A stretch of 64,000 nucleotides of DNA from positions 186,001 to 250,000 of the forward strand of contig NZ_JAJVKW010000007.1 of the NCBI RefSeq assembly GCF_024198255.1, in the 5' to 3' direction. The DNA comes from Myxococcus guangdongensis. GTDB lineage: Bacteria; Myxococcota; Myxococcia; Myxococcales; Myxococcaceae. Below the pieces are notes generated by a model. That model was not told the origin of the DNA and did not search any database. It saw only the letters and a program-made list of their open reading frames with translations. The translations under genes and the position numbers were made by a program. Numbering within the stretch: the first letter of the stretch is position 1; each line of letters opens with the position of its first letter. Positions 1-8,393 of the stretch are shown in pieces.

Positions 1-584
1 TCAATCTGGCGGACCTGCTGCGCGAGAAGGGCCTGGAGGTGGTGCTGACCCGCGAAGATGATCGCTTCATCCGCCTGGAGGACCGCGCCAAGTTCGCCAA
101 CACCGAGCGCGGCGACCTGTTCATCTCCGTCCACTGCAACGCGGCCAGCAGCCGGAAGCTGCGCGGCATCGAGACGTACACGCTGAACACGTCCGCGGAC
201 CGCTACTCCATCCGCCTCGCCGCGCGCGAGAACGCGTCGTCGGAGAAGGGCATCAGCGACCTGCAGTTCATCCTCGCGGACCTGGCGACCAAGGCGAACA
301 CCGAGGAGTCCTCGCGGCTGGCGAACCAGGTGCAGCGCAGCCTGGTGACGGAGCTGTCCGGCAAGTACTCGGACATCAAGGGTCTGGGCCACAAGGAGGC
401 GCTGTTCTACGTGCTGCTCGGCGTGAAGATGCCGGCCATCCTCGTGGAGACCGCGTTCCTGTCCAACCCGGACGAGGAGAAGCGGCTGGCCTCCGGCGCG
501 TACCAGACGGACGTCGCCAAGGCGATTGCGCACGGCGTGGAGGAGTTCCTCGGCGACCGCAACCGCGTGGCGAAGGTGGACTGA
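1..584 (+). CDS. N-acetylmuramoyl-L-alanine amidase, C-terminal part (gene starts before the window)
   Basis: This is the 3' end of a zinc amidase of the Amidase_3 (AmiC/CwlM-like) family, which cuts the amide bond between MurNAc and L-Ala in peptidoglycan. The frame is open from base 3, so about 193 residues are visible and the start lies to the left. Family landmarks are the block LFISVHCNA, whose His is a zinc ligand, and the distal block ILVETAFLSN, whose Glu is the catalytic or zinc-binding acid. The segment between them (GIETYTLN, then a helical insertion rich in charged residues) is usual for the family. The signal peptide and any AMIN domain would be upstream. The role is cell separation or envelope turnover in the periplasm. 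The stop is followed by 13 bp and then the end of a convergent gene. Confidence 0.93.
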   Translation, partial: NLADLLREKGLEVVLTREDDRFIRLEDRAKFANTERGDLFISVHCNAASSRKLRGIETYTLNTSADRYSIRLAARENASSEKGISDLQFILADLATKANTEESSRLANQVQRSLVTELSGKYSDIKGLGHKEALFYVLLGVKMPAILVETAFLSNPDEEKRLASGAYQTDVAKAIAHGVEEFLGDRNRVAKVD

Positions 585-597
585 GGCCGCGCCCGCC

Positions 598-1077
598 TCA
601 GTCTCGCGAGAGCACCAGGCTCACCAGCGCACCCAGACACGCCAGGGTCCGCACGTGATTCCACGCCGTCCATTCTGACTGGTAGCGCTCCCAGTACGCC
701 GGAGCCTCCGCGCTGTCCGCCTGGAGCCTCGCCAGCGCATCGTTGCGCGGGACGTTGAACCCGGCCGTCACCCCGAAGCAGCCCACCAGGTAGAGCATGC
801 CGCCCAGCAGTCGCAGGCGCGCGGCCGGTTGGGCCCAGGTGAACACGCAGGAGACCACCAGTCCCGCGCACACCAGCGCCGTGGCCATGAACACCACCAG
901 GAACACGCTCGGCATCACGGCGGTGTTGATGCCTTGCATGGCGGCGATGCCCGTCGCCGGAGGCACTCGCTCCAGGCCCTTCATCACGAAGGTGGAGAAG
1001 GCGAAGAACACTCCGGCCATCAGACCGCAGCCGAGCAGGGACGCCCACGTCAGGAGGGGCAGCAGGGTTTCGAGCAT
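598..1077 (-). CDS. DUF1772 (anthrone-oxygenase-like) membrane protein
   Basis: A 159-residue integral membrane protein with about four hydrophobic segments. The N-terminal pattern (LLTWASLLGCGLMAGVFFAF, then FVMKGLERVPP and an AMQGIN motif) is typical of DUF1772 proteins, which are related to fungal anthrone oxygenases; the bacterial function is unknown. It starts 15 bp after the stop of the NmrA-type gene on the same strand, with a GAGGAAGAA ribosome-binding site ahead of the ATG. The two are therefore probably one transcript, controlled by the divergent AraC gene. The family call is from pattern recognition; the biochemical role is not inferred. Confidence 0.85.
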   Translation of the reverse strand: MLETLLPLLTWASLLGCGLMAGVFFAFSTFVMKGLERVPPATGIAAMQGINTAVMPSVFLVVFMATALVCAGLVVSCVFTWAQPAARLRLLGGMLYLVGCFGVTAGFNVPRNDALARLQADSAEAPAYWERYQSEWTAWNHVRTLACLGALVSLVLSRD

Positions 1078-1092
1078 GGTGGTCGTTCTTCC

Positions 1093-1977
1093 TCAGTGGG
1101 ACGCGGGGAGTCGCAGCGCGGCGACGAAGTCCTCGAACCGCGTCGGGGTCGTGTTGTCGCGAGTCCTGCCCGCCCGAGGTTGGATGCGCCCCTCGTTGAA
1201 GGCGCGCGTCATCTCGACATAGAGCCCGGCGAACGTCTCGGAGATTCCAGCCTGCATGAGCGCCTGGCGCATCGCCTCGGGCGGGAGCTGCACGTAGTCG
1301 AGGCCGGGGCGACCCAGTCGCGCACCGAGGATGCGGGTGGCCTCGCGGTAGCTGATGTCCCTTGGACCGAGCAGCTCGCGGACGGAGACGCCCGTCCAGT
1401 CGCGCCGAACGAGCGCTCGGGCAGCGACCTCCGCGATGTCGCGTGAGGCGATCATCGGGAGCGCGAGGTCCGGCGTGACGGAGTCCGCGTTGACGCCCTC
1501 GTGCTCGATGACGGGGAGCGCGTCGAGGAAGTTCTCGAAGAAGGACACGGGACGCAGCAACATCACGTGCGTGTCCTTCAGCGTCCCGAGCCGCTGCTCC
1601 TGCGCATGCAACGTGGCGAGCAGGCCCGTGCCCTCGGCGAGCTCCGCGCCCAGGCTGCTCAGCGCGACGACGTGTCGCACGCCGCTGTCACGCAGGGCCT
1701 GGACGATGGCCTCGCCCTTGCGGCGCTGGGATTCGTGGTAGCTCGCGGACTCGCGGTCCGTGGGGAGCAGCGTGTAGACAGCCTCCGCTCCACGGAAGGC
1801 CCGCGTCAGGTACGCCGCGTCCTCGGACTCCCCCGCGAGCACCTTCGCGCCTCGCGCGGCCAGCTCACTCAGACGCTCCTTCGAACGCCCCAGGGCCAGC
1901 ACTTCCTGGCCCTCGGCCAGCAACAACTCCACCACCTTCTTGCCGGTGTTCCCGGTCGCTCCCATCACGGTCAGCAT
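1093..1977 (-). CDS. NmrA-like NAD(P)-binding oxidoreductase/sensor
   Basis: A 294-residue Rossmann-fold protein of the atypical short-chain dehydrogenase (NmrA/HSCARG/YtfG quinone reductase) group. The dinucleotide loop is right at the N-terminus (MLTVMGATGNTGKK, a GxxGxxG variant). It is followed by an ALGRS segment that probably contacts the cofactor, and by a YTLLPTD region. The frame is open further upstream, but the ATG at 1977 is chosen because GGGAGA precedes it at good spacing and the Rossmann beta-strand begins at residue 2. The gene is divergent from a cupin-AraC regulator (156-bp gap) and is followed at 15 bp by a DUF1772 gene. That arrangement suggests a small inducible redox-stress or xenobiotic response unit (inference). 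Confidence 0.85.
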   Translation of the reverse strand: MLTVMGATGNTGKKVVELLLAEGQEVLALGRSKERLSELAARGAKVLAGESEDAAYLTRAFRGAEAVYTLLPTDRESASYHESQRRKGEAIVQALRDSGVRHVVALSSLGAELAEGTGLLATLHAQEQRLGTLKDTHVMLLRPVSFFENFLDALPVIEHEGVNADSVTPDLALPMIASRDIAEVAARALVRRDWTGVSVRELLGPRDISYREATRILGARLGRPGLDYVQLPPEAMRQALMQAGISETFAGLYVEMTRAFNEGRIQPRAGRTRDNTTPTRFEDFVAALRLPASH

Positions 1978-2133
1978 GTGTTCTCCCAGGGCCTGGGGCC
2001 CCACGGCATTGGCTTGCCTGGAGTCCAATATCGGGCCGGGAGACAGGACTCTCAATGACGCCAAGTCGCTGGTTCATGCTCATTCGTCCAGGCTGGGCTG
2101 GACTTGGAGGAGGGCAGGGCGCATCGTCGCGGC

Positions 2134-3093
2134 ATGGCGGAACTCAGACCTCCAGTCGACGCGCTGGGCGAGGCGCTGCACTTCCTGCGGATGAGCGGCA
2201 CGTTCTATTGCCGCTCGGAGCTGACGGCGCCGTGGGGGCTCGACCTTCCCGCGACCGAGGGGAGCCTCATGTTCCATGTCGTCACCACGGGACAGTGTTG
2301 GCTCGAGGTCGACGGCGTGGAGGCGCGGCTGCTCCAGCCGGGCACGTTCGCGCTCGTGCCACACGGCGCGGGTCATCGACTGGTGCACGAGCGAGGCGGG
2401 TCGGCGCGCAGGCTCGAGGAGCTCCACGAGGAACTCGTGAGCGAGCGCTACTCCATCCTGCGGCACGGCGGCGGCGGCGCACCCACGACGCTCATCTGCG
2501 GTGCTGTCCGCCTGGACCATCCCGCCGCGCGACACCTCATGTCCCTGCTGCCGGGCATCATCCTGGTGGAGCCGTCCAACTCACCGCGCATGGACTGGCT
2601 CCAGAGCACGCTGCGCTTCATGGCCGCCGAGGCGCAGGAGCTGCGGCCCGGTGGCGAGACGGTCATCACGCGGCTCGCGGACGTGCTCGTGGTGCAGGCC
2701 CTGCGCGAGTGGATGGCCCAGGACTCCCAGGCGAAGTCCGGTTGGTTGGGCGCGCTTCAGGACCCGGACGTGGGCCGCGCGCTCGCGCTCATCCACCGTG
2801 AGCCCACGCGGCCGTGGACGGTGGCTTCGCTGGCATCGAGCGTGGCGATGTCCCGCTCCGCGTTCTCCGCGCGCTTCACCCAGCGGATCGGCGAGCCGCC
2901 CATGCACTACCTCGCGCGCTGGCGGATGTACGTCGCGCACTCGGCGCTCAAGGACGAGCGTCCCGGGCTGGGAGAGCTCGCCACTCGCATGGGCTATCAA
3001 TCCGAGGCCGCGTTCAGTCGCGCCTTCAAGCGCTTCATGGGCGTGTCTCCCGGCGCGGTCCGGAAGACGGGCACGTCCATTCTCCGAGCCTGA
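2134..3093 (+). CDS. AraC-family transcriptional regulator with N-terminal cupin
   Basis: A 319-residue regulator. Residues about 1-190 form a cupin_6-type sensing domain (GTFYCRSEL, then an LQPGTFALVPHG turn). Residues about 215-315 contain two helix-turn-helix motifs of the AraC/XylS type, with VASLASSVAMSRSAFSARF as the first and ATRMGYQSEAAFSRAFKR as the second. The second is close to the family signature. A TTG ten codons upstream is possible, but the ATG at 2134 matches the family N-terminus (ELRPPVDALGEALHFLRM). It diverges from the NmrA/DUF1772 pair and is likely their local activator (inference from arrangement). The stop is 2 bp from the stop of the convergent PD40 gene. Confidence 0.92.
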   Translation: MAELRPPVDALGEALHFLRMSGTFYCRSELTAPWGLDLPATEGSLMFHVVTTGQCWLEVDGVEARLLQPGTFALVPHGAGHRLVHERGGSARRLEELHEELVSERYSILRHGGGGAPTTLICGAVRLDHPAARHLMSLLPGIILVEPSNSPRMDWLQSTLRFMAAEAQELRPGGETVITRLADVLVVQALREWMAQDSQAKSGWLGALQDPDVGRALALIHREPTRPWTVASLASSVAMSRSAFSARFTQRIGEPPMHYLARWRMYVAHSALKDERPGLGELATRMGYQSEAAFSRAFKRFMGVSPGAVRKTGTSILRA

Positions 3094-3095
3094 GG

Positions 3096-4085
3096 TCAGA
3101 GCCCGATGGCGCTCATCGGGATGCGGTACATGTCGCCCGTGCCGCTGCCGATGCCCTGGAGGTTGGCGTCATCCCGGGGCGAGTCGAAGCGCTCGCCCGT
3201 GTCTCCGGTGAAGGGCCGCGTGCTGCTGAAGTAGAGCCACTTCCCGTCGGGCGACACGCTGTGGTTGTACTCGCTGTCGCGCGTGTTGATGCCTTCGCAC
3301 AGTCGCCGTGCGGGCTCCCACTTCCCGTCGACCTTGCGGCTGAGGAACAAGTCGTACCGGCCCAGTCCTTCGGGGCGTCGCAGCGCGCTGAAGAGGAGGT
3401 AGCTCTCGTCGGGGGCGATCCACGGCTCCAGCTCGTGCAGCGTGGAGTTGATGGCGGGCCCCAGATTCTCCGGTGCCTGGTAAGCCCCATCGACCCAGCG
3501 GGAGACCCAGAGGTCGCTGCCGCCCCGCGTGCCCTCCCGGTCTCCGCCGAAGTAGAGGTTGCCGTTGGCGGCGACCGCAGGAGACCACTCGTCGCGGCTC
3601 TTGTCGTTGACGGGGGCGGGCAAGCGGCGCGCGTCCTCCCACTCGCCATCGGCCCCCAGCGACGCGGACCAGATGTCATAGGTGGCGCGAGGCCCGGGCT
3701 CACCTGGCTCGGGACGGTCCGAGATGAAGAACACCGTGCGCCCATCGGGCGACAGATGCGGGTCCGCGTTGCTCCACTCAGTGGCGAAGCGCGGATGTGT
3801 CGGACGGGACCAGTGTCCCTTCGCGTCGAGCCGTGTCTCGTACATCGCGAAGCGCTCGAAGGCGTCATCCGCCCGGCCGAAGAGCACGCGCCGCTGGTCC
3901 GGCGAGAACGCCATGAAGAAATCCCAGGCCCCGGTGGTGAAGAGCCCCGCGCCGTAGAGCTCCGGCGTGCAGGGCTCCGCGTGCTTCGCCGGTGTCACCC
4001 GCTCACCGCCGAGGTGCGCGCCGCACCCCAGGCCCCACAACCCCAACGTCAGAAGCACGCCGCGCATCGACGACAACCCCGCCAT
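3096..4085 (-). CDS. TolB/PD40-type beta-propeller lipoprotein
   Basis: About 329 residues. The N-terminus (LLTLGLWGLGCG) is a lipoprotein signal peptide with a Cys acceptor, so the mature protein is probably membrane anchored. The body consists of PD40 (WD40-like) blades of the TolB family, seen as repeated FSPDQRRVLF, LSPDGRTVFFISDR, ELEPWIAPDESYLLFSA and SPDGKWLYFSSTR. The ATG at 4085 follows GGGAGGAG and sits directly on the signal peptide; the longer open frame upstream lacks signal-peptide character. It diverges from an AraC gene (57-bp gap) that may regulate it. No catalytic domain is visible, so the role is probably binding or scaffolding. Confidence 0.88.
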   Translation of the reverse strand: MAGLSSMRGVLLTLGLWGLGCGAHLGGERVTPAKHAEPCTPELYGAGLFTTGAWDFFMAFSPDQRRVLFGRADDAFERFAMYETRLDAKGHWSRPTHPRFATEWSNADPHLSPDGRTVFFISDRPEPGEPGPRATYDIWSASLGADGEWEDARRLPAPVNDKSRDEWSPAVAANGNLYFGGDREGTRGGSDLWVSRWVDGAYQAPENLGPAINSTLHELEPWIAPDESYLLFSALRRPEGLGRYDLFLSRKVDGKWEPARRLCEGINTRDSEYNHSVSPDGKWLYFSSTRPFTGDTGERFDSPRDDANLQGIGSGTGDMYRIPMSAIGL

Positions 4086-4142
4086 GTGCCACTCCTCCCG
4101 AGCAACGATTCCGTCCTTCGGAGGTCGGAGTAGCATCGGCCC

Positions 4143-5018
4143 ATGACGCGAAACTTTGGGAATGTTGCCATGCTCCCCGAGCGCGCCCCCGGCTACCACG
4201 TGCTGGAGGAGGGCGACGCGTTCGACGTCAGCGACTGCGTCTGTCGCGCGGGCTGCCACAGTCCCGTCGTCGAAGGCATGCACACCCGGGTCTGCGTCAG
4301 CGTGGTGCTGTCGGGCGTCTTTCATGCGCGAGGACCCGAAGGAGACGCGGTGGTGGGGCCAGGCGCGCTGCTGCTCGGCAATCGCGCGGCGCCCTATGAG
4401 TTCCGCCACGTCGATGAGGGAGGAGACCGCTCACTCGTCATCGAGTGCTCGGACGCGATGCTGGACGAGGCCCTGGATTCACGGGGCGATGACGTGAGGA
4501 GCACGCGTCCCTTCGAGCGGACCTGCGTCCCCGCCTCGCTCGCGTCACTGGAGGCGGTCCTCCTGGCGCGACAGGCCCTGGAGCCGGGCGACGCGGAGGA
4601 CCTGCGTCAGGTGGTGCTGGCGGTGGTGGACGTCGCGCTGCGCCTGGGCGGTGAGCGCGCCGATTCGCGGGTGGAGCGCTCCGAGCGACAGGTCCGGAGC
4701 GTGGCGCGTGTGCTGCGCTACCTGGAGTCCCATGTCGCGGAGGACTGCTCGCTGGAGACGCTGGCGAGCATCGCGGGACTGACGCGCTTCCACTTCCTGC
4801 GCGTGTTCCGCGCGGTGACGGGACAGACGCCCCGGCAGCTCGTCATCGCCACGCGATTGCGCCTGGCTGCGAATCTACTCAGGGCAAGTCGGACCCGGGT
4901 CACGGATATCGCACTGGAATCGGGCTTCGGTGACCTGTCCCATTTCACGATGAGCTTCACGAGAGCGTTCGGTATTTCACCTCGCGCCTACCGGGTGCGT
5001 GCTCTTGGACGCGGGTGA
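4143..5018 (+). CDS. AraC-family transcriptional regulator
   Basis: A 291-residue regulator with an N-terminal AraC-type cupin ligand domain (VVLSGVFHARG, GALLLGNRAAPYEF) and a C-terminal pair of HTH motifs. These are LETLASIAGLTRFHFLRVF and VTDIALESGFGDLSHFTMSF, followed by the conserved FGISPRAYR ending. The start at 4143 is used; an internal ATG at 4170 is an alternative. The gene is divergent from the PD40 lipoprotein gene and is not closely linked to the following HEAT-repeat gene. The ligand is unknown. Confidence 0.9.
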   Translation: MTRNFGNVAMLPERAPGYHVLEEGDAFDVSDCVCRAGCHSPVVEGMHTRVCVSVVLSGVFHARGPEGDAVVGPGALLLGNRAAPYEFRHVDEGGDRSLVIECSDAMLDEALDSRGDDVRSTRPFERTCVPASLASLEAVLLARQALEPGDAEDLRQVVLAVVDVALRLGGERADSRVERSERQVRSVARVLRYLESHVAEDCSLETLASIAGLTRFHFLRVFRAVTGQTPRQLVIATRLRLAANLLRASRTRVTDIALESGFGDLSHFTMSFTRAFGISPRAYRVRALGRG

Positions 5019-5086
5019 ACACCCGCCTTGGAATCCATCGGCACCGGCGGGATGATTCCAGGGCACCCTTCGAGATGTGAGGACCC

Positions 5087-6148
5087 GTGGTGAACCGTGC
5101 CCAGTCGTTGGATGAATCCGTGTCCCGCCTTTCCTCCTCGGACCCGCGAGGTGTGTCGGAGGCGCTGGAGACGCTGGGCGACGCGCTCTGCGCGGAGGAC
5201 CATCAGGTCCGTGAACGCGTCGCGCGGCTCCTGCTGAAGGAGCTGGAGCGTCCGGAGGCGACGAAGGCGTATGGCCCCATCCTCCACCTGCTCCAGACGA
5301 CCTGGTGGCCGCCGCCCGTGTCGCTGACCCAGCCCGCGATGGTGGCGGTGCTGTCCGCGGTGTCCCGCATGGATGCCGATGCGCCCCCGCTCGATGACGC
5401 GGCGCTGCTCGTGGCGAACCTCTACCGAATGGCGCCCCTGCCGCTGAGCGCGTTGGAGCAGGCGCTGGGGCACTCGCAGGCCTCGGTCCGCCGCGTGGCC
5501 GCGGGCGTCGTGGGCCGCGTGGGCGAGTCCGCCGTGTCGTTGCTGCCGCGTCTGCTGACGGCGCTGGAGGATGTCGAGCCCGTGGCGGGGGCCGCGCTGG
5601 AGTCCCTGGGTTCGCTCGCGCCGGCGGCGCCGCAGCTCGCCGTGCCCGCGCTCGTGGACCAGGTGGGCCGCGCGGACGGCACGCGTCAGTACCTGGCGCT
5701 GATGTCCCTGCGCAGCCTGCTGGAGGATGACCGCCGCGAGGGCCAGGCCGCGCCCGAGCTGGCCGCGCTGGAGCCCGTGCTGTTGAAGGCGGCCGAGGAC
5801 CCGCAGGCGCCCATCCGGTTGGAGTCCGTGTCGTTGCTCGGACTGGGGCGGCTGTCCTCGCTCGCGACGGTGGCCACGCTGCGTCGTCATCTGCTGGACG
5901 AGAGCCCTCGCGTGGCCGCCAGCGCCGCCGTGGCGCTGCTGCGCGTCGGCGCGCCTCCGCAAGAAGCCGCCACGCTGTTGTCGACGCTGCTCACGTCGGA
6001 GGACTCGGAGAAGGACACCGCGGCGCTCACCGCGCTGGAGGGCGTGGAGTCCGCCACGATCGGCCGCATCCGGGACGCGCTGGAGCAGGCCGCGAACAGG
6101 GCGAAGGGGCTGGTCGCGGAGGCCATCCGCGAGCTCCTGCTGGCATGA
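5087..6148 (+). CDS. HEAT-repeat protein
   Basis: A 353-residue, Ala/Leu-rich protein made of paired helices about 30-40 residues long, with HEAT-like spacing: repeated LxxAL..LG..(A/P)..VP.L segments such as SVRRVAAGVVGRVGESAVSLLPRLL and PRVAASAAVALLRVG. There is no signal peptide or catalytic motif. Such proteins are usually cytoplasmic scaffolds or binding adaptors; the partner cannot be told from the neighbours. Two adjacent GTG codons (5087, 5090) are candidate starts. Confidence 0.8.
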   Translation: MVNRAQSLDESVSRLSSSDPRGVSEALETLGDALCAEDHQVRERVARLLLKELERPEATKAYGPILHLLQTTWWPPPVSLTQPAMVAVLSAVSRMDADAPPLDDAALLVANLYRMAPLPLSALEQALGHSQASVRRVAAGVVGRVGESAVSLLPRLLTALEDVEPVAGAALESLGSLAPAAPQLAVPALVDQVGRADGTRQYLALMSLRSLLEDDRREGQAAPELAALEPVLLKAAEDPQAPIRLESVSLLGLGRLSSLATVATLRRHLLDESPRVAASAAVALLRVGAPPQEAATLLSTLLTSEDSEKDTAALTALEGVESATIGRIRDALEQAANRAKGLVAEAIRELLLA

Positions 6149-6275
6149 GACAATTCCGGAAATTCTAATAATCCGGCTTCAAGTCCTCCGCATGAAGTGA
6201 TGGAGTCCCGGGCCGCAGCGCCCGGCGTGTGTCCGCGCTCGCCGGGAATCACCCGTTGTCCTGGGGGCGAACGTC

Positions 6276-7517
6276 ATGCGCCAGCAAGCGATTCTTCGTG
6301 TCGTGTTGAGCAGTGCCTCGCTGTGCCTGGGAGGCTTCGGTGGAGCAGCGTGGGCCGGTGGGCCGACCACGGAGCCGGCCAACGTTTCTCCTGCCGCCCG
6401 TCCTCGGACGTTGGACGACGCGCTGCTCGAGGTGGAGCGCTCGGCGCCGGGCTTCGCCGGCATGTACCACGATGAGAAGGGGCGCCTGGTGGTGCGGCTG
6501 GTGAATGCCTCCGCGGCCCCGGCGGCGCGCGGCGCCATCGCCTCCGTGTTCGGCGCGGAGAAGATCCCCGCGGCCGGCGTGGTGACGGAGCCGGCGACGC
6601 GGACGTTCTCCCAGCTGAAGGCGATTCAGGAGCGGCTCACGCCGGAGGTGCTCGCGCTGCCGGGCGCCGTCTTCACGGACGTGGACGAGAAGTCGAACCG
6701 CGTGGCCATCGGCGTCGAGCGCGCCGAGTCGCGCGCCCGCGTGGAGTGGACGCTCGGGCGGCTGGCGGTGGACCGCGACGCGGTGGACGTCGTCGAGGTG
6801 GGCCCCATCCGCCCCGCCAGCGTGCAGAGCGGATGGACGCCGGTCGCGGGCGGACTTCAAATCGAGACGCCGGGCAAGTACTGCACGCTCGGCTTCGCGG
6901 CCCTGCAGGGCGGGACGCTGGGCTTCGTGACCAACTCCCACTGCACCACGGTGCAGGGCGGCGTGGAGTCGACGATTGCGTATCAGGCGGTGTACCCGTG
7001 GCAGGTGGGGACGGAGACGACGGACCCGTTCTACGCGACAGGGGGCAGCTGTCCCGCGGGGCGTCGTTGCCGCTACAGCGACAGCGCCTTCTTCCGCGCG
7101 GATGCGGCCATCAGCTCCCGCGTGGTCCAGACGCCTGGGGCGTTCAACCTGAACATCTCCGCCTGGAACGAGGTGACGGGGAAGGTGCTCTACCCGTCGC
7201 AGGGGCAGACGGTGTTCAAGACGGGCCGCACCTCGGGCACCACCAGCGGCACCATCCAGTGGGCCTGCGCCACGGTGAACGGCGGCGGAGTCCCCGACAC
7301 GTTCTACTGCAACTACATCGCGACCAGCGGCGCGCAGAACGGCGCGGGCGGTGACAGCGGCTCTCCCGTGTACGTCTTCACCGCGAACGGCGTGGCGCTG
7401 ACGGGCCTCATGTGGGGCGCGGGCTCCAACCCCTGGAACTTCGGCTTCGCGCCCCTGGGCGGCGTGGAGTTCGAGCTGGGCATCGTCCCGTACTGCTGGG
7501 GCAACGTGGGCTGCTGA
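6276..7517 (+). CDS. Secreted S1-family serine protease (alpha-lytic protease-like, with prodomain)
   Basis: A 413-residue preproprotease. A signal peptide (residues 1-27, ending AAWAGG) is followed by an alpha-lytic-type prodomain of about 160 residues and then a chymotrypsin-fold domain. The visible triad is His222 in TNSHCTT, Asp276 in RADAAIS and Ser361 in GGDSGSPV. Several Cys in the mature part (YCTLGF, SHC, SCPAGRRC, WACATV, FYCNY, YCWGNVGC) suggest disulphides, consistent with secretion. It probably takes part in extracellular protein digestion, a usual trait of predatory myxobacteria (inference). It is monocistronic and followed by a GC-rich hairpin. Confidence 0.93.
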   Translation: MRQQAILRVVLSSASLCLGGFGGAAWAGGPTTEPANVSPAARPRTLDDALLEVERSAPGFAGMYHDEKGRLVVRLVNASAAPAARGAIASVFGAEKIPAAGVVTEPATRTFSQLKAIQERLTPEVLALPGAVFTDVDEKSNRVAIGVERAESRARVEWTLGRLAVDRDAVDVVEVGPIRPASVQSGWTPVAGGLQIETPGKYCTLGFAALQGGTLGFVTNSHCTTVQGGVESTIAYQAVYPWQVGTETTDPFYATGGSCPAGRRCRYSDSAFFRADAAISSRVVQTPGAFNLNISAWNEVTGKVLYPSQGQTVFKTGRTSGTTSGTIQWACATVNGGGVPDTFYCNYIATSGAQNGAGGDSGSPVYVFTANGVALTGLMWGAGSNPWNFGFAPLGGVEFELGIVPYCWGNVGC

Positions 7518-7523
7518 GCTGCG

Positions 7524-7554
7524 CGCGCCCCTGGGGGAGGGACCTGGGGGCGCG
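7524..7554. terminator. Inverted repeat between convergent genes
   Basis: Perfect 8-bp arms CGCGCCCC and GGGGCGCG with a 15-nt loop, placed between the stops of the protease gene and the convergent gene at 7566. No T-run follows, so it is a terminator-like hairpin rather than a classical intrinsic terminator. Confidence 0.55.
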
Positions 7555-7565
7555 TGGAGGGCGGG

Positions 7566-8336
7566 TTACTTCCGCCGGCGGCTCGGAGACGTATACGCGA
7601 GCACGGGCTGGCCGCGTCGGACGTAGGCGGCCAGCTTCTCCGTGTCGATGGCGTCGATCCACGGCTCATCAGGGTCGACCTCCTCGTCCTCAAACATCTC
7701 GTCGGCGAAGCGCTTGAGCAGCTTGGGCGAGAGGAGGTCGCGGACCTCGCGCTCGGTCTCCTCGATGAAGGCGACCTTCTGAGGGCTCCGGATGTACTTC
7801 CCGTCTCCGGTGACGAGGCGGGCCTTCACGCCGCCGTGCACCTTCACCGCGTGGGAGCTGGTGTAGACGAAGGGCGCGCGGACATCTCCGAAGACCTCGC
7901 AGCACGCGTCGTTGTCGAGGAAGAGGATCGACCGCTCGGCGATCAGCTCGCCCTGGACCTCGAGGAAGCCCCTGGTGATGACATCCCCCGCGCGGAGGGT
8001 GCCCGTGACGATGACGACGGACTCGGGGTCGAGCGAGTCCTCGTAACGTCCCTTCACGTGGAGGTCTCCCTCGACGATGAGCAGGCCGAGCCGAGGCCGC
8101 TTGCCGGTGGCGAGCTCGTCGAGGACCAGCCGTCCCTCGTGATGGAGGATGTCGCTGTCCTTCCGGGCCCCCGCGAGGCGCTCCTCGACGAAGCGTCGGG
8201 CCGCGCGCAGGGTGCTCGACTGCGCGAACCTCCCACGGAGGGTCCGCTTCAGGAGCGCTGGGAGGTCCTCCGGAAGGAGGGTTCCATCCGTGAGTCGCTT
8301 CGCCTTCGAGCGTGGCTGCTTCTTCGTGGTGGGCAC
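7566..8336 (-). CDS. Hypothetical protein with a beta-helix-like central region
   Basis: A 256-residue protein that I do not recognise. The N-terminus is basic (KKQPRSKAKR). The middle (about residues 75-165) is a run of short beta-strand-like steps, LGLLIVEGDLHVKG, VVIVTGTLRAG, FLEVQGELIAERS and EVFGDVRAP, resembling the stacked turns of polymer-forming or beta-helix proteins such as bactofilins. The C-terminus is acidic (FEDEEVDPDEP). There is no signal peptide or membrane segment. GTG at 8336 is the start. Immunity-type or cytoskeletal roles are possible but unsupported. Confidence 0.7.
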   Translation of the reverse strand: MPTTKKQPRSKAKRLTDGTLLPEDLPALLKRTLRGRFAQSSTLRAARRFVEERLAGARKDSDILHHEGRLVLDELATGKRPRLGLLIVEGDLHVKGRYEDSLDPESVVIVTGTLRAGDVITRGFLEVQGELIAERSILFLDNDACCEVFGDVRAPFVYTSSHAVKVHGGVKARLVTGDGKYIRSPQKVAFIEETEREVRDLLSPKLLKRFADEMFEDEEVDPDEPWIDAIDTEKLAAYVRRGQPVLAYTSPSRRRK

Positions 8337-8393
8337 GTCACCACCCTACTGCGGGCTGGCGGTCTCCCGCCAACCCGCGACACCCCGCGCACT

